From positions 65,810,546 through 65,874,545 of the forward strand of contig OY720344.1 in NCBI GenBank assembly GCA_963082975.1: a stretch of 64,000 nt of DNA, in the 5' to 3' direction. The position numbers were made by a program, and so were the translations under genes. Under the pieces are notes generated by a model that was given only the letters and a program-made list of their open reading frames with translations, made no database searches and was not told the DNA's origin. This document shows, in pieces, positions 35,149 to 47,592 of the stretch; position 1 is the first letter of the stretch, and each line of letters opens with the position of its first letter. Source of the DNA: Labia minor (Eukaryota; Arthropoda; Insecta; Dermaptera; Spongiphoridae).

Positions 35149-37412
35149 CTGTGCAGAAACAGAGAGAGAGAGAAGATTAATTAATCCCCAGTCGAATGAA
35201 CAGGAATTTCAAACATAAAAAGCATTTTTTTATTATTCTTTCCATTTGTAAAAATTAATTTAGTTGTTGAGTAGCCAACGTGGCCCTTGGGAGAGAAATG
35301 AACATTGGGGGATAGGACCAAATGACAAGTGAAAAAATAATACAGATAATATATATTAGAGAGAATTTCATGTTTTTTAATAAAAAAAAGATATAACATT
35401 TATACGAATATATAATAAAATATAAAATAATGAATGAGAAAATCAATATATTTCATATAATGTTTAGTATAACAATTTCGAAAATCTATATTGTAAAATA
35501 TTTTCAATTATATTATTATCAAATAATTAATAAAAAATTGATTTCCACTAATATTTTTTCGGTGAATAGATGTTATGAAAATTCCAATTCCAAATACCCT
35601 GAATCTATTCACATTCCTAATTTATGGATCACTCGCTAAAGGCTAAATAATAGTTTTAAAAGTTAAAAGTTATTTATCTCAATATTTTATAATTTCTAAA
35701 GAATTCAAAAATTTTCAGCAATTTTGACAATGGATATGTAGGCACCCAAACATTGAATTTAAAACGAAAGGTTATGAGAATATAAAAAAAGATTAATATA
35801 TATATATATAGGATATATATAGGATATAATAATAATAATAATAATAAAAGAATTGAAAATTATTTCATTAAATAATCTTTTAAAATTTGTTCCTTTCATA
35901 AAAAAAAAAAATTGAAAAGGTATGTCGGCTAATAGAATTACTGTTAATAATATATAATAGGAGTGGTGAGGCCAAATTAACGGCATCTCCCAACCTTAGA
36001 TTTTTCTGCTATTAATAACATCATTTGTCGACTTTCTAATATAAACTCAAAGCTTATGAATTAAATTTAAAAAAAAATAAAAAATAATATATAATTACAT
36101 AATACATATTAATAATTTGTGAATAGAAAAAAAGTATCTAAAACTTAGTTGGTTAACTACAATATAAAGAAAAAATCTTAAACGCCTGTATATTAGGCAA
36201 CCAAAGTTCCTGCCAGTTTGAAAAATAATTCATAAAGGTGAAATTTATAAATTATATATATATATATATTGAAAAAATATATTAAATTTTTTTTTAACTA
36301 GTAAAAATACAATAACTTTTTTATAAATAATATTTTGAAATTTAAAATTTTTCTAATTAATATGAAAAAAATATATTAATAAGATTTGTTTTATCTAAAC
36401 AAAAAAAAAAAAGAAAACTCAATATGTAATTTATTTCTAGAGCGAAGAATAAAAATATCATGAATATAAATAATAAGAAGATTATTTTTTGCGAGTAAAT
36501 TTATTCTTAGAATTCTCGGATGAAATGATTCCTCCAAGATGGAGCGTTCCAAATTAACTAACCGAAAATGAATTAGTTCTTTTCTTAAAAGATACAATTT
36601 ATTTATAGAATTTTTCAAATGAAACAGTAAAAAGAATTTAATCAAAGAAAAAAATAATAAATGTGATAATTTTATATCTATAGTTATTTCTATGATATTT
36701 GTATTAAGTGATAAACAAATAGTGATTTACAAGTACATTTGTTATGTAAATAATTTTACTACTTGAAATATTATAATAAAAAAAAATTCCTATACAATTT
36801 GATGAAATAATTAAGTATTTATTAAATATAATGTAATAAATTTGGTATATATATATATATATATATTTATTTATTTACATATATTTTAATAACTTAATTG
36901 ACAAAACAAACTGACTTTTAGGCATGAGCTGCCTTTCTAATATCCAAATGAATATCAGAAAGATAATTCATGCTCGAAAAGAGTTGCAAAATTAAAAACT
37001 TAAATCTATTGTTATTATTTTATTTCGTTCTGAGTCAATGAAAGGTTTAAGTATAATTATGTGGTTTAAAATAAAGCTGAAATTTAATAAATCAAAAAAG
37101 TAAATGGAAAGAGAATTATAAAAAATCAAATATTCTAGTCATATATCATCATAGTTCTAGATATTCAGTATGATACATGTGATTTTTTCAAACGGGAATT
37201 GATATTAACAAAATCCTTTCTATTCTTTATATTTTTGATTAATAAGTAAGGTCAAAAGTGTCAAGGTATCTCAAAATATAGAAATTGGTGCTTAGAACAT
37301 CCTTGAACGAACCCATAAGCATTAATATGCATACATTTTAAAAACATCTTCCTAAAAATCGTTAAATTATTATATATTACTAAGTATGATATAAGATTGT
37401 AAATTAACTTGT

Positions 37413-37452
<40 letters not shown>

Positions 37453-37732
37453 CATGATTATATAATAGATAACTAAATGAACATTTGAAAAGCAAAACAA
37501 AAAAATAGCATTAATTTGAAATTGAAATTCTGTTTACAAAGGTCATTTTTAAATTCCACATCAAAATAATTAGATAATTATGTCCGAGATGTAGTGAATT
37601 TAAAACAAAACAAATTATTACCAGATAATGATCTGGAATCAAAATATTCTTTTATTTAGTGAATTTAATGGATTTTTAATTGTATCTTTTTCTATTTTTA
37701 TTTAATATTTTTGCAATATGAAATAAAGTTTA
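35149..37732 (-). other. POLR2H upstream intron, mostly AT-rich
   Basis: This is the interval preceding the POLR2H exon on the minus strand. It contains a small LINE relic at about 35560-35640: ccaaataccctgaatctatt matches tcaaatactctgaatctact of the relic near 21995. It also holds (TA)n tracts near 35806, 36250, 36847 and 37419. A minus-strand frame at 36391-36645 is AT-biased, has no splice support and does not resemble the missing RPB8 N-terminus. No other gene is seen. Confidence 0.5.
35560..35640 (-). pseudogene. Short RTE-like LINE relic
   Basis: About 50 bp aligns by eye with 21990-22045 of the longer LINE relic in the same orientation (the VFENRIL region of the C-terminal domain). 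It is an isolated, strongly decayed fragment within the POLR2H intron. Confidence 0.5.
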
Positions 37733-38292
37733 GGTAATTACTCAGGTAAACTCATTTTCGTGGATTTGGATAACACTTTGCTAGTAGGTTCCTTTTGTAA
37801 TTCCAAATAAACTTTTCTTATGATATTTTTCCCGGCATCTCATAGTTTTCGAGACAAAAATTATTAAAATTTGCATATAAATTCATTGATATTCTATTAA
37901 GCTAGCATTTTTTATCCGTTTGGCTAGCAGTTGGCGCACTAATTTTCGGTTTGGATTTATGAAAATATTAAAAAGTTGGGTTTGGATATAGGAAAATTAT
38001 TTAATTAATTTTTTTATTTTCCTATATCCAAACCGAACTTATAAAAACCGAAAATTAGTGAATAAGTGAATAATTAGTGAATTAGTCAATAAAACATTAC
38101 TTAATGGCACATTTCGACGTTTATAACTAATTTTTCAAACTTAAAAAAATCTTTATTTTAATAATTTTTATCTCGTAAACTATAAGATTCGGGGAAAAAT
38201 TTCATAAGAAAAGTTTATTTGGAATTGCGAAAGGAGCCCACTGGTAAAGTATTATCCAAATCCACGAAAATGAGTTTACCTAAATAATTACC
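37733..38292. mobile_element. 560-bp foldback element with nested palindrome
   Basis: The outer arms start GGTAATTACTCAGGTAAACT at 37733 and are mirrored by gtttacctaaataattacc ending at 38292. The inverted repeat extends about 140 bp through the cgtggatttggataa, ccaaataaacttttctta and cgagacaaaaattattaaaa segments. The flanks AAAGTTTA (37725-37732) and AAAGTTTT (38293-38300) form a probable 8-bp target duplication with one mismatch. Inside, 37937-38060 is a second palindrome: cactaattttcggttt pairs with aaaccgaaaattagtg, and gtttggatataggaaaat with its complement. No transposase is encoded. An 8-bp duplication would fit hAT or a similar superfamily, but the tips are not typical of it. Confidence 0.8.
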
Positions 38293-38300
38293 AAAGTTTT

Positions 38301-38939
38301 AGATAAGTATTATATGAAATATCATTCCCTCTGTTAAACTATGGCTGTATTTGCCTATGTATATATAATTAATTCGATATTTCTCTGGAGTTTCATGATT
38401 GTTTATTTTATAATGTATTTTAAGCGCAAAAATACTTAAAAATACCTTTTATTTTAATTTTTGTTTGTTTTTGTCTAATTTCTATTTGTATTCTATAATT
38501 CTTTTTGAAGTTCTTGAAATTAATGCAGTAGTTAATCAGCCAGCGATTAGATCGAGAGATTAGTTAATAATAAATGAATTGCTTTTCAGTAATATATAAA
38601 TATATAAAAGGAATAATTAATTTAATCCTTTAAAAGCGATTGCCTTTTATGGTAATTATAATTGAATCCAAAAATAGAAATCCATGTTTCAACACTTGTC
38701 GAATTTATTATAAACTTTTAATGAAATAAATCATTTTAACAAAATCACATTCAAGATATGGTTAAATCATAAATAAACCAATATTTCAAATTTATAATTA
38801 AATCCATCCACTTTGTGGTTTATTAATTCGATTAGGATTCAATTGCAATAAATTGTTTGCTGAATCGATCCGTGGAAATGTTTAAGTGTCGGGATGCCAA
38901 TAATTATGAAACACAACAATAATTTCCTGTTGTTACTAA
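38301..38939. other. AT-rich non-coding DNA
   Basis: No gene or element end is recognised. Confidence 0.5.
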
Positions 38940-39244
38940 TTATGAATTTTGGCCAGGATGAATGTCCTTGGACCAGCCAGCTCGCCTGGTAACATGGAGC
39001 ATCGCGAGATGGCGGATCCTGACCTTCGCCTCTGGCGGATTGATGAGTATGTTCAATGGCTTAGCTTTTCTAAGTTTACTTGTAGATCGCAACCTGTGTC
39101 TAATCGCTTGTCTATATACTCTAGAAGAGCAAATGTAGTCCTTGAAGAGTCCTGGGGCTCGGTCAGGGCCACACAACGCCGATTACATAACCAGAGAGAC
39201 AAGTCAGCCGCATGATCAGATGCCAAATCGAAATGATCAATCAA
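38940..39244. other. Unrecognised GC-richer block with open frames
   Basis: About 280 bp is clearly GC-richer than its surroundings. A plus frame of 88 codons (38949-39215; for example MADPDLRLWRIDEYVQWLSF, ending HNQRDKSAA before a stop) and two minus frames (63 and 78 codons) are all open. The coding strand therefore cannot be decided by length. The plus frame ends in a normal stop and the block has no good splice sites. It resembles a fragment of an old retrotransposon ORF or a retrocopy more than an exon, but no domain is recognised. Confidence 0.25.
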
Positions 39245-39355
39245 TTATGGATTTACAATGTATTACAATGTTATTTCATTTTAGTTACATTCATCTTCAT
39301 TAATAATTAATCAATCCACGAATTTAATTTTTTTTCTTTTCGAATATAAAAAATT

Positions 39356-39620
39356 AGCTGGAGTGTCTCCACTCGACTATCTCGCAATTTGAATTGGATT
39401 AAATAACATATTATATTTAAATTAAATTTAATTAATTATAAATTAATAAATAATTTTTATTAAACCAGTCCATGTTTGACTTTTTGTTGATGACACCACG
39501 TCACGTGCTGGCGCATGATTGCCAGTCAACGTGTTAAAAAAACTTCAAAACGTATAAAAACATCAAAATCTCAACATCGAAAATTTTTGTGATCGCAATA
39601 CTATCTCTTACGAGATAGTA
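39356..39620 (-). repeat. Interspersed repeat, shorter copy of an inverted pair
   Basis: This is the reverse-complement counterpart of 25200-25840. gtctccactcgactatctcg matches the inverse of cgagatagtcgagtggagac near 25797. gattgccagtcaacgtgtta matches the inverse of taacacgttgacaggcaatc near 25651. The atctcttacgagatag block corresponds to the far end. The central 350 bp of the longer copy is missing here. Confidence 0.6.
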
Positions 39621-39813
39621 AAAATAATAGAAACAATTCGAAACCATTAAAAATTAATTTTATTAAAAAACTATTGATTCTAAATGTGTGTATTACAAAT
39701 GAAGAATAAAAATTAATTATAATAAATATTGATAAGATAATGAATTTGTATCTTTTAATTGCATACATCAATTAACGTGAATAATTATATCTACAAATAT
39801 TTCTCTTTTTCTT

Positions 39814-39829
<16 letters not shown>

Positions 39830-39854
<25 letters not shown>

Positions 39855-40076
39855 GTTGGTTTAGATTTCTGTGAATTTTATTATTATTATCAGATTTATC
39901 CGGGATATGTTCACGTATTTTTGTGAGATTATTTTCTCGACGTTTCGGCATCCATTCTAAGACCCAGAATCCCAAAAATTGGGAATAACCTCTTGAAAAT
40001 GGAGCCAAAATGGGTCCTGAAACGTCGAGATAATAATCTCAAAAAAATGCGTGAACATATCCCGGATAAATCTGAT

Positions 40077-40111
<35 letters not shown>

Positions 40112-40130
40112 TATATATATATAACTTTAG
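39830..40130. repeat. Palindromic repeat family, copy A
   Basis: The core 39891-40074 is an imperfect palindrome. The left arm runs cagatttatccgggatatg, cacgtatttttgtgagatta, ttctcgacgtttcgg. The right arm is its inverse, ending cccggataaatctg. Outside the core lie ttattattattat and taataataataa tracts, and a tgttggtttagatttctgtg flank that recurs (inverted) beside copy C and in copy B. A (CT)n-(TA)n microsatellite at 39816-39854 abuts the left side. No protein can be assigned. Confidence 0.7.
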
Positions 40131-41439
40131 ATAAAATATAAAAGTTTTATAAACTATTAAAATTAGTAAATATATGCTTATTATAAATTAAAAACATTTA
40201 AAATTAAAATAAAAATAAAAATAAAATTAAAATTCATTAAAAAGAAGCATTAATCTATTTTTTTTCTTTCCTTAAGAAAGGAAAATTTTGTTTGAATGGA
40301 TTAAAAATTTATTAAATTGGAATATAATTTTATATAATCATTATTAATTTTAATAATCCTTGGTGATAAATGGTAAATTGGTGCTTAAGGAAATAGAGGA
40401 GCATTTATGATATCCCTATAATTATTTTGATTCATTTCTTCATTCTTTAAGGGCCTTAATTCCTTCTAAATAAAAATATCACCAGAAAGATCTTGACCCC
40501 ATCTGAGATCCTGTTAATCATTTGGCTTTTAGAAGCAATAACTTTTTGTCCCTTCTTATAGGATAAAGGGTAGTAGTATAGGGGGGGGGGCAGATTCCTC
40601 TCTCCCCTTTCATCACTAATCATTACTTCCTGTTCTCTGAAGTCTATAAAATTGTATATTTGATGTTTATTTATAATAGGAATGATTAATATAAATTTTG
40701 GAAAATATCCAATGAATTTTAATGGCCTTTTATTTAAATAAATTTAAATAAATCGTTTAAATATAGGATATTTTTGTTAAACCAGCTTATAGGTAGTCAG
40801 AAGGTTAAAAAAACGTAGACGATTAATAATTAAAAAGAGGAAGAACGAAATAGTGTGTGTTTAAAGAATCTTGTTAATTTATAATGGTAGTATATGATTC
40901 TAATTAGTTCATTATATAGTTTTACAGAAGAGGTTTTTTCTCATGAAATGAATTCTTCCGGTAATTGTAAATCATGATTTGGATCAACATTAAGTTTATC
41001 ATAGAATTATCCTTTTTTTCCTTTCTTTTTATTTTAATTGAAATCCTAATTTAATAAATAACCTCTTGCATATGTATAAAATAAATGCTGGATATGAATT
41101 AGCTTTTGCGTGTTAAGACGTTCCATTCTTATAATAAAAGGAATTATAATTAAATAAATAATAATATATCATTTCGAAATCTAGATATTAAGTTTGTGAT
41201 TGTGATCATTTACTTTAATTTCTTTCATTGACTAATAAATTAGATGTTTATTTAAAGTTTCTCTCATTTTAATAATATTTTATATATTTATAATTCTAAA
41301 CAAGAAGTAATTTATATTCAGAATTTAAGCAAAAATCACAATTTTTTGTCATTTATGTATAATAAATTATTAAAATAATTTTTCACAAAATATTAAAATG
41401 TGTTATTATTGTGGTGAAATCGACGAAAATATACCGAAA
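40131..41439. other. AT-rich non-coding DNA
   Basis: A run of ten G occurs at about 40581-40590. The rest is low-complexity with no gene. Confidence 0.5.
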
Positions 41440-41847
41440 ATTGCGTCAGTAGCAGCCGGCACTGGTCAACAGAAGAGGTCCATGACAACACCCGCCCGCA
41501 CGTTTCACAAATCACAGTACAAAAATTAAACGAATTGAGCATCGAAGTTCTGCCTCATCCACCATACTCTCCACACCTCTCGTCAACCGACTACCACGTT
41601 TTCAAGCACTTCGACAACTTTCCCACTGGTAGAACTTTCGCCAAACAGGACCAGGCAAAAACGACCTTCGTCGACTTTGTCCCGAGAACCCAATTTTTAT
41701 GCTGACGGAATTATACTCGACTTGTGTTATGTCGGCAAAAGTGCGCTGATACAGGCTTTATTTCGATTAAATTGAATAAGTATTCACTGAGATATTAAAG
41801 TTTAAAATAGTCTCATAAAAACGGACAAAACTTTCGTACCAACCTAA
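41440..41847 (+). pseudogene. Mariner element, 3' half with decayed transposase
   Basis: From 41481 the plus strand reads HDNTRPHVSQITVQKLNELS, then EVLPHPPYSPHLSSTDYHVF. These are the blocks around the second and third catalytic aspartates of mariner transposase, 34 residues apart (D34D). The SPDL aspartate is changed to histidine (SPHL), while the catalytic aspartate (STD) remains. Upstream, A-LVNRRG directly abuts the HDN block, showing a small deletion. A frameshift follows near 41695, after which FYADGI and a terminal YRLYFD-stop are recognisable. The right terminal repeat is the inverse of TTAGGTTGGTACGAAAGTTT, ending at about 41847 next to TA. The 5' half is missing. Confidence 0.85.
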
Positions 41848-43640
41848 TACAAACATAAGCCATTTATAGTTTTCAATAATATAAGTTTTAATTGTTACTG
41901 AAGCACCTGATGATAGGCGGCAATTTCAAACGTTATATATATATATATATATGAAAATGATAGACCATAATAATATTGATTTTTCCAATTGTACATTGCC
42001 ATTCCATAATTATTGTTAATAATCAGATAACTTTGTATATGTAATGAATTCAAAATATCAGCAAAAAGGCATGTTAATCTGTCAGATAGTAAACAAAAAC
42101 ATAGCCACCCTTGAGAATTAAAAACTATGAAATGCAAATGAAAAATGTAAAAAAAAATCAAAGTCTGTCAATTATGCGTCATATTAATTTACCAATTCCA
42201 ATTAGTTAAATATTGGCATTCCTTTTGTATTTTCATGTGATGGTTGTAGGTAATCATGTTAAAATGTAAATGAATTCAAATAAAAGCAGCACGATTGGAG
42301 TATAATAAATGAAAGTAACGAGATTAGTTAAGGTGAAAGAGAGAGAAGTTAGGGGTTAGCGAATATTTCTAATATGAAATACTACATTCTTATCTGATGT
42401 TTATATTATAAAATAAACATTATGATTTTTTATTAATTAATAAGAATAGTCATTTCATGATTGTAATTATAATTATTAGAAATTGATTCAAGTTTTTAAT
42501 TAAAAATAAAATAAACTCATTTCTTCCACATGAACAAATTGATTTTTAAAAGTTTAAATTTAAGGGCTTATCAAAACTCTCTTTTATAATGATAAATAAA
42601 TATATTATAGAATTTATTTATTTTAAATTAAAATAAAACAATAATCATATTGTATGTAACTTAAAAGAATAAATTGCATGATTAAATATAAATGAAAATT
42701 TATATAATATTTATTTAGAATGTATAAAAATTTTATTAATTAATTTCATATACTTATAAATTATTCTGCTTAGTAAAATGATTTTGATTTTTTCATCGAT
42801 ATTTAGTCATTTTTTAAATTAAATTATCTATATTTTTGAATGATTTATATTTGATATACCTATATTTATTTATATCCAATCTTTTGAAAATAGAAATTAT
42901 GTTTGACATTTAGAACCAATTTATTATTCAGAAATATAAACGAACTGTTGGGAAATAAGAATCCAATCAGAAAATCGTTTTAATAAACAAACATATGTTT
43001 AAAAAATTAATAAAAAAATAGAAGTCTTGAATTTATATATAAAATACAAAGAAACATTATCCAAAATGTTTATGTTTAATGAAACATAAAATTCATTAGT
43101 CGGTTAGAATAAGTAAGTATGTGTTTGCAAAATTGAAAACTTGTTTTTATTCTTGGGTTTAAAAGAAATTAAAATATCATCAAAATGTATAAAGCGTCCA
43201 ATTCTTAGAAGAAATGTAGTTGAGAAATTATTTTGGCAAGTTGATCTTTTCTTAAGATTGGGATTCGGTTCAGATGATGGGTTAACAGAAAACACAATTA
43301 CACTAAAATATCTTTAAAAAATCTCTCTAACGGTTTCTAGAAACTTGAACACCATTCTTAAATAATTTTGAGCTATAAAAATACAATAAATATATGTTAT
43401 TTATACACACCATTGAAAAGATTCCAATGCAATGTCAATTATATTATTTACACTATTATTTCGTGATTAAAGTAGAGGACATACTAATAAAATATAAATG
43501 TTCGGTTTTTTATACATTATTCACAAGAACAGAGTATTTTTTTTCTGATGCTTAATTTGCCTGTTGGCGATTTTAAGAGCTGGTGAATTGATAAATTTAG
43601 TTCAAACAAGTCTAATAATAGTTAACAGAAACCAATCAAT
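41848..43640. other. AT-rich non-coding DNA
   Basis: A (TA)n tract lies at about 41935-41952. A plus frame through 43110-43300 (containing CIKRPILRRNVVEKLFWQVD) lacks a start and splice sites and is not recognised. No other feature is seen. Confidence 0.4.
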
Positions 43641-43689
43641 CATTAACACTAAAAAAATATATAATAATAGTCATAATAAATCAAACGTG

Positions 43690-43930
43690 GTTTAGAAAAA
43701 AAGAATAGGACAAAAAGAGTACTTGCATAACCAGTGAGATGCAATCGACAGCGAGGATGACTCCTAGGGAGGGGAACACTCCGGACTTGAACTTTTCCTC
43801 TTACGGATGTAAGTATAATTGTTTGGTTAGGAGGTTCCCTCCCTGGATTTGACCTCGTAGTCAATTGAAGTCTAATCAATTAGAGGATAGGCGAATCGTA
43901 AAAGGGGTGAGCCCTAAAGTACATTCATCC
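43690..43930 (-). repeat. Possible tRNA-derived repeat with hairpin
   Basis: This GC-richer block contains, on the minus strand, two B-box-like motifs (GAGGTCAAATCC and AGTTCAAGTCC). Between and around them lies a long-range hairpin: GGGAGGGAAC pairs with GTTCCCCTCCC, a 7-bp perfect GGGAGGG/CCCTCCC core. No A box, tail or target duplication is clear. It could be a tRNA-derived SINE relic or another structured repeat. The plus-strand GGAT|GTAAGTA donor-like site inside it was noted but has no exon. Confidence 0.3.
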
Positions 43931-44668
43931 TTTGTATTCGAGCGAAAGAAACAAAAAAAAACAATAATCTGGATTTATTAATCAATTAATTAATAACAAA
44001 TATTTATATCCAATTCAATTTATAAATGAAATAAAAAGCTCTCATTTACCTAAAATGATAAAAAATATATTTAAAAAAATATTTTTTTTTTTGTTAAAAT
44101 ATCTAATACTAATAATTATAAGTGAATAATTTAAAATAAAAATAAAATAACTTTACTACAATGTAAAATTGAATAAAGTTATTTATTAATAATTATTTAA
44201 ATGGAATGTACAACCAATAATAGAAATTTAAAGATATATTACTTAATGAAAATTTGAAATTTATAAAATAATATAAAAATCACAATTTAATGGAAAAAAA
44301 CATCCCATGATTAAAAATAATTGAATTGAATTTTGAGATAATATAGTTTCGAATTTACCTTTTTTTGATTTTGATAATATATATATATTTATATTTTTTT
44401 TTAAGCACCCAAGAATAAAGAAAAGAATTTATTTATTTAGCGATCTTTTATCCATCCCGAATCTCTAATATCTTAAAAAGACCTTTTTAGAAGTGAAGAC
44501 GTATCTATCGTATTTTTATTAATTCCTCTTTTTAGCCCTTCGAGCAAAATTAAATAGATATTAAGGATTCATCCCATTCCATTTCATTCCACTTTCGATT
44601 TTCAGGAACAATAGTTTTCTTTTAATTATTTAGGCCTTACAAAAACCGTTATTAAATGTATTAAGCGG

Positions 44669-44699
<31 letters not shown>

Positions 44700-46616
44700 T
44701 TCATTTATTGAATAGTATACGTATTAATTACTTAAATGAAAAAATAAATATTAATTAGGTTTGAGATTCGAGGCGAATATTGGTTTTTGAAATTAAAGAG
44801 AGAATTAATTTTGTTGCCTATATTCCAGGCGATATCATACTTAATATTGTTTTGTCTTAATTTTTATTTGAAATGGAGGGTTTGTCATAAATGTATAAGA
44901 AATGAATTATAATTCGATTCAGATGTATAAAATAATTATTGTATAAAATAATAAATAATTTCACACGGACATTCAGTTCGGCGCATATAAGTCCCTTCCA
45001 TACCCTCACTGTGCAGTATTCTTTGCTATTGTACCCCAAAATATCGATATTTTTAAGTAAGACCAGACAAAGATTGTAAAACATACTGATTTTGTTTTGT
45101 AGGAAACTACAGAGCCCATGTTTATGAGATTGTAGTAATAATCCCGTAAAGGGATCGGTGGTTTAATTAAAAAAAAATATGTTACCATGACTTAGTAGTA
45201 ACCCTCGTATATCTTTCCCTGGTATAGACATAAGCATAGTAGAGCTATAAATTCCTTGGAAAAGAGTTCACCATGCTTCCCATACAATACGAAAATAGGT
45301 AATATAAAGCTTATTATCTCCCTCTCATTTTCGGTTAAAAGCATTAAGAGATCAAATGAAAATTAATTTAGCATTCAAATTGAATCAAACCCTTATCATT
45401 TCATTACCTTTGATGTAGTATTTTAAACCACCTTCATCTCCTCCTTCCCATCAAATACAAAGGTCAGATCTCCTTGAAATAAAAATAAAATTTCCAGTTC
45501 TATCTTTTATTTTCATTCTTAATATAAAATGTGATCCAGTAATTGAATATCGTAAAACAGATGGCTTGTCCATCGACCTTTATAATAATAGATCATCTAA
45601 ATATAAAGGGCTTTTATAAACATATATTAAAAGGAATAGAAAAGTAAAAGTTGAATTGAGAAAAAAATACGCGTTTTTAATTAAAATTTGAAAAAAAATA
45701 ACTTCAAAGGATATTAATTATACACTATGAATAGGTGTGAAAATATTTTTTTCTTATTTTAATAAATTGAAAAATAATTAAAAAATTAATTAATTACTTT
45801 CTGTTTATTTTTGTTACCCATTATACGATATATTATTACATGTTTAATCTAGCAAAAGATATACTTATTTAAGTCTTTGACAAAGTTAATTTATCCGATT
45901 ATATGTATCATCCAATTAAATAGCAGCGTATTTGGGAAGGTAATTGAATTTTAAATTATGAGATATATGGAAGACTTGAAAATAAACAAGAAGATTATCA
46001 TAAGATAATAAGACTATTCTAGCTTAAGGAACTTGTTAATTTATCTAATGGTATATATTATATTTATAAAGTGAAAAAATATTCTTTGAAATAAATATAA
46101 GGAGAAGCAATTTAGAAAATTAATTTTGGAGAAGACTTTAGAAATATATAGTTGATAATTTTATTTCTTATAATATATTATTGGTAAATATTATTTTAAA
46201 CACAATTAAATAAATAATTTTCACTTTAGTAAAGATTATAGATATTTGAATATAATAAATTAATAATAAAGTTCTATATTATCAGAAAAGACAGTATACC
46301 ATATTTAAATAAAATTTACATTAAATTATTTTTAAAATATCATTTAAATAATTACAATAATTTAAATAATTATTGTTTTTTAGATAAACACAAGGAAAAC
46401 ATCAAAATAATTATAATTATTTCACAAAAACAAATATTTTCTGTTTTAAAATCATCCGTTCGATTAGGTTTAGATAAAAAAAATATTACTTTTTTATGTT
46501 ACAGTGTAGAATTTTCGATAATTCCACATTTTAAATAAAATAAGTATTATATATTTTTAAATATAAAATGTATCCGAGGTGATTTTAAAGTATGATTAAA
46601 ATGTAAATAATATATT
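43931..46616. other. AT-rich non-coding DNA
   Basis: The GC-richer patch at 44960-45130 holds a TATA-like catataag (near 44986) but no exon. A (TA)n tract lies near 44672-44695. No gene is supported. Confidence 0.4.
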
Positions 46617-47592
46617 AGTACCTGGAACACAGAGCTATCGCTCGACCCTTTAACAAATTTATACAATTTATTATTAAAAACTTTAAAAATGTTACAATTA
46701 TTTAATTATTTATTGCAATTCTTAAAAGGGTTTTCGAAAAATGACCCATCAAAAATTTGTTTCCTAAAATGGTACAAATTAATTAAAATAACTTGATTTT
46801 CATTTCAAGATGAAAAATATATTCAAATTTACTTGATAAAATATTTGATCCTATATTATATATATATATATATGTTATAATAAGATGGCTTCAGATTTAT
46901 ATTTTTCAAAGAACCAATAGCTTTTAGACTCTTTCGACCAAGGATTACTACTGATAATAATATAAATTCTGAAATTATATTGACACCTGTATTTGTCTAT
47001 GTTTTAATTAAGAAAGGAAGATTAAGAAAGATTATATTTTTTCTTTTTATTTATAATAATCGAATATCATTTATATATTATTTATAATTTAATCTAAAAA
47101 ACATTTTATATAATATAATATAATTTATTTAATATTATTAGATCAAATTTATTCAACAATTTATTTGAAATTCCTTCCTTTATATGATGCTAACTTCACG
47201 AATATTTTTTTTTTTGTGTGGGGGAAATGGTAAATATATTTCGTAATTTGATTTTAAAATAATATTAAAATAAATATTTTTAATTTTATTTCGAAATTGA
47301 ATAAAAAATTTTAAAATATTTTAAATATAACAAAAATATTAATACAATATCAATTAAAAAAGAATGGCAAGAGGAAAATTTCAATATGGATCAAGTAATT
47401 GTTAATGTCATATAAATTTACTATTTTAAATTAAGAAAATACTAATATAGTTAATTTTTCTCGAGGCTGAAACCAATACAGATCGATTTTTCTTTACAAA
47501 TATTATCTATGGTGTGAATTTCAAAAAAATCCATCGAGCGGTTTAATATCTCAAAAATATAGAAATATATATATATACAATTTTTGCTAGTA
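46617..47592 (-). repeat. Interspersed repeat, copy 2 of an inverted pair
   Basis: This is the reverse-complement counterpart of 18334-19200. It begins (left) gtacctggaacacagagc then tatcgctcgacccttt, and ends (right) acaatttttgctag. It is about 110 bp longer than copy 1 and moderately diverged. It shares the same GAGC-GATA-GCTC hairpin region and no coding frame. Confidence 0.65.

Noticed and set aside
44960-45130. TATA-like promoter (catataag) with downstream initiator-like sequence
   Set aside because: No exon, start codon or splice site could be tied to it, and TATA-like strings are expected by chance in DNA this AT-rich.
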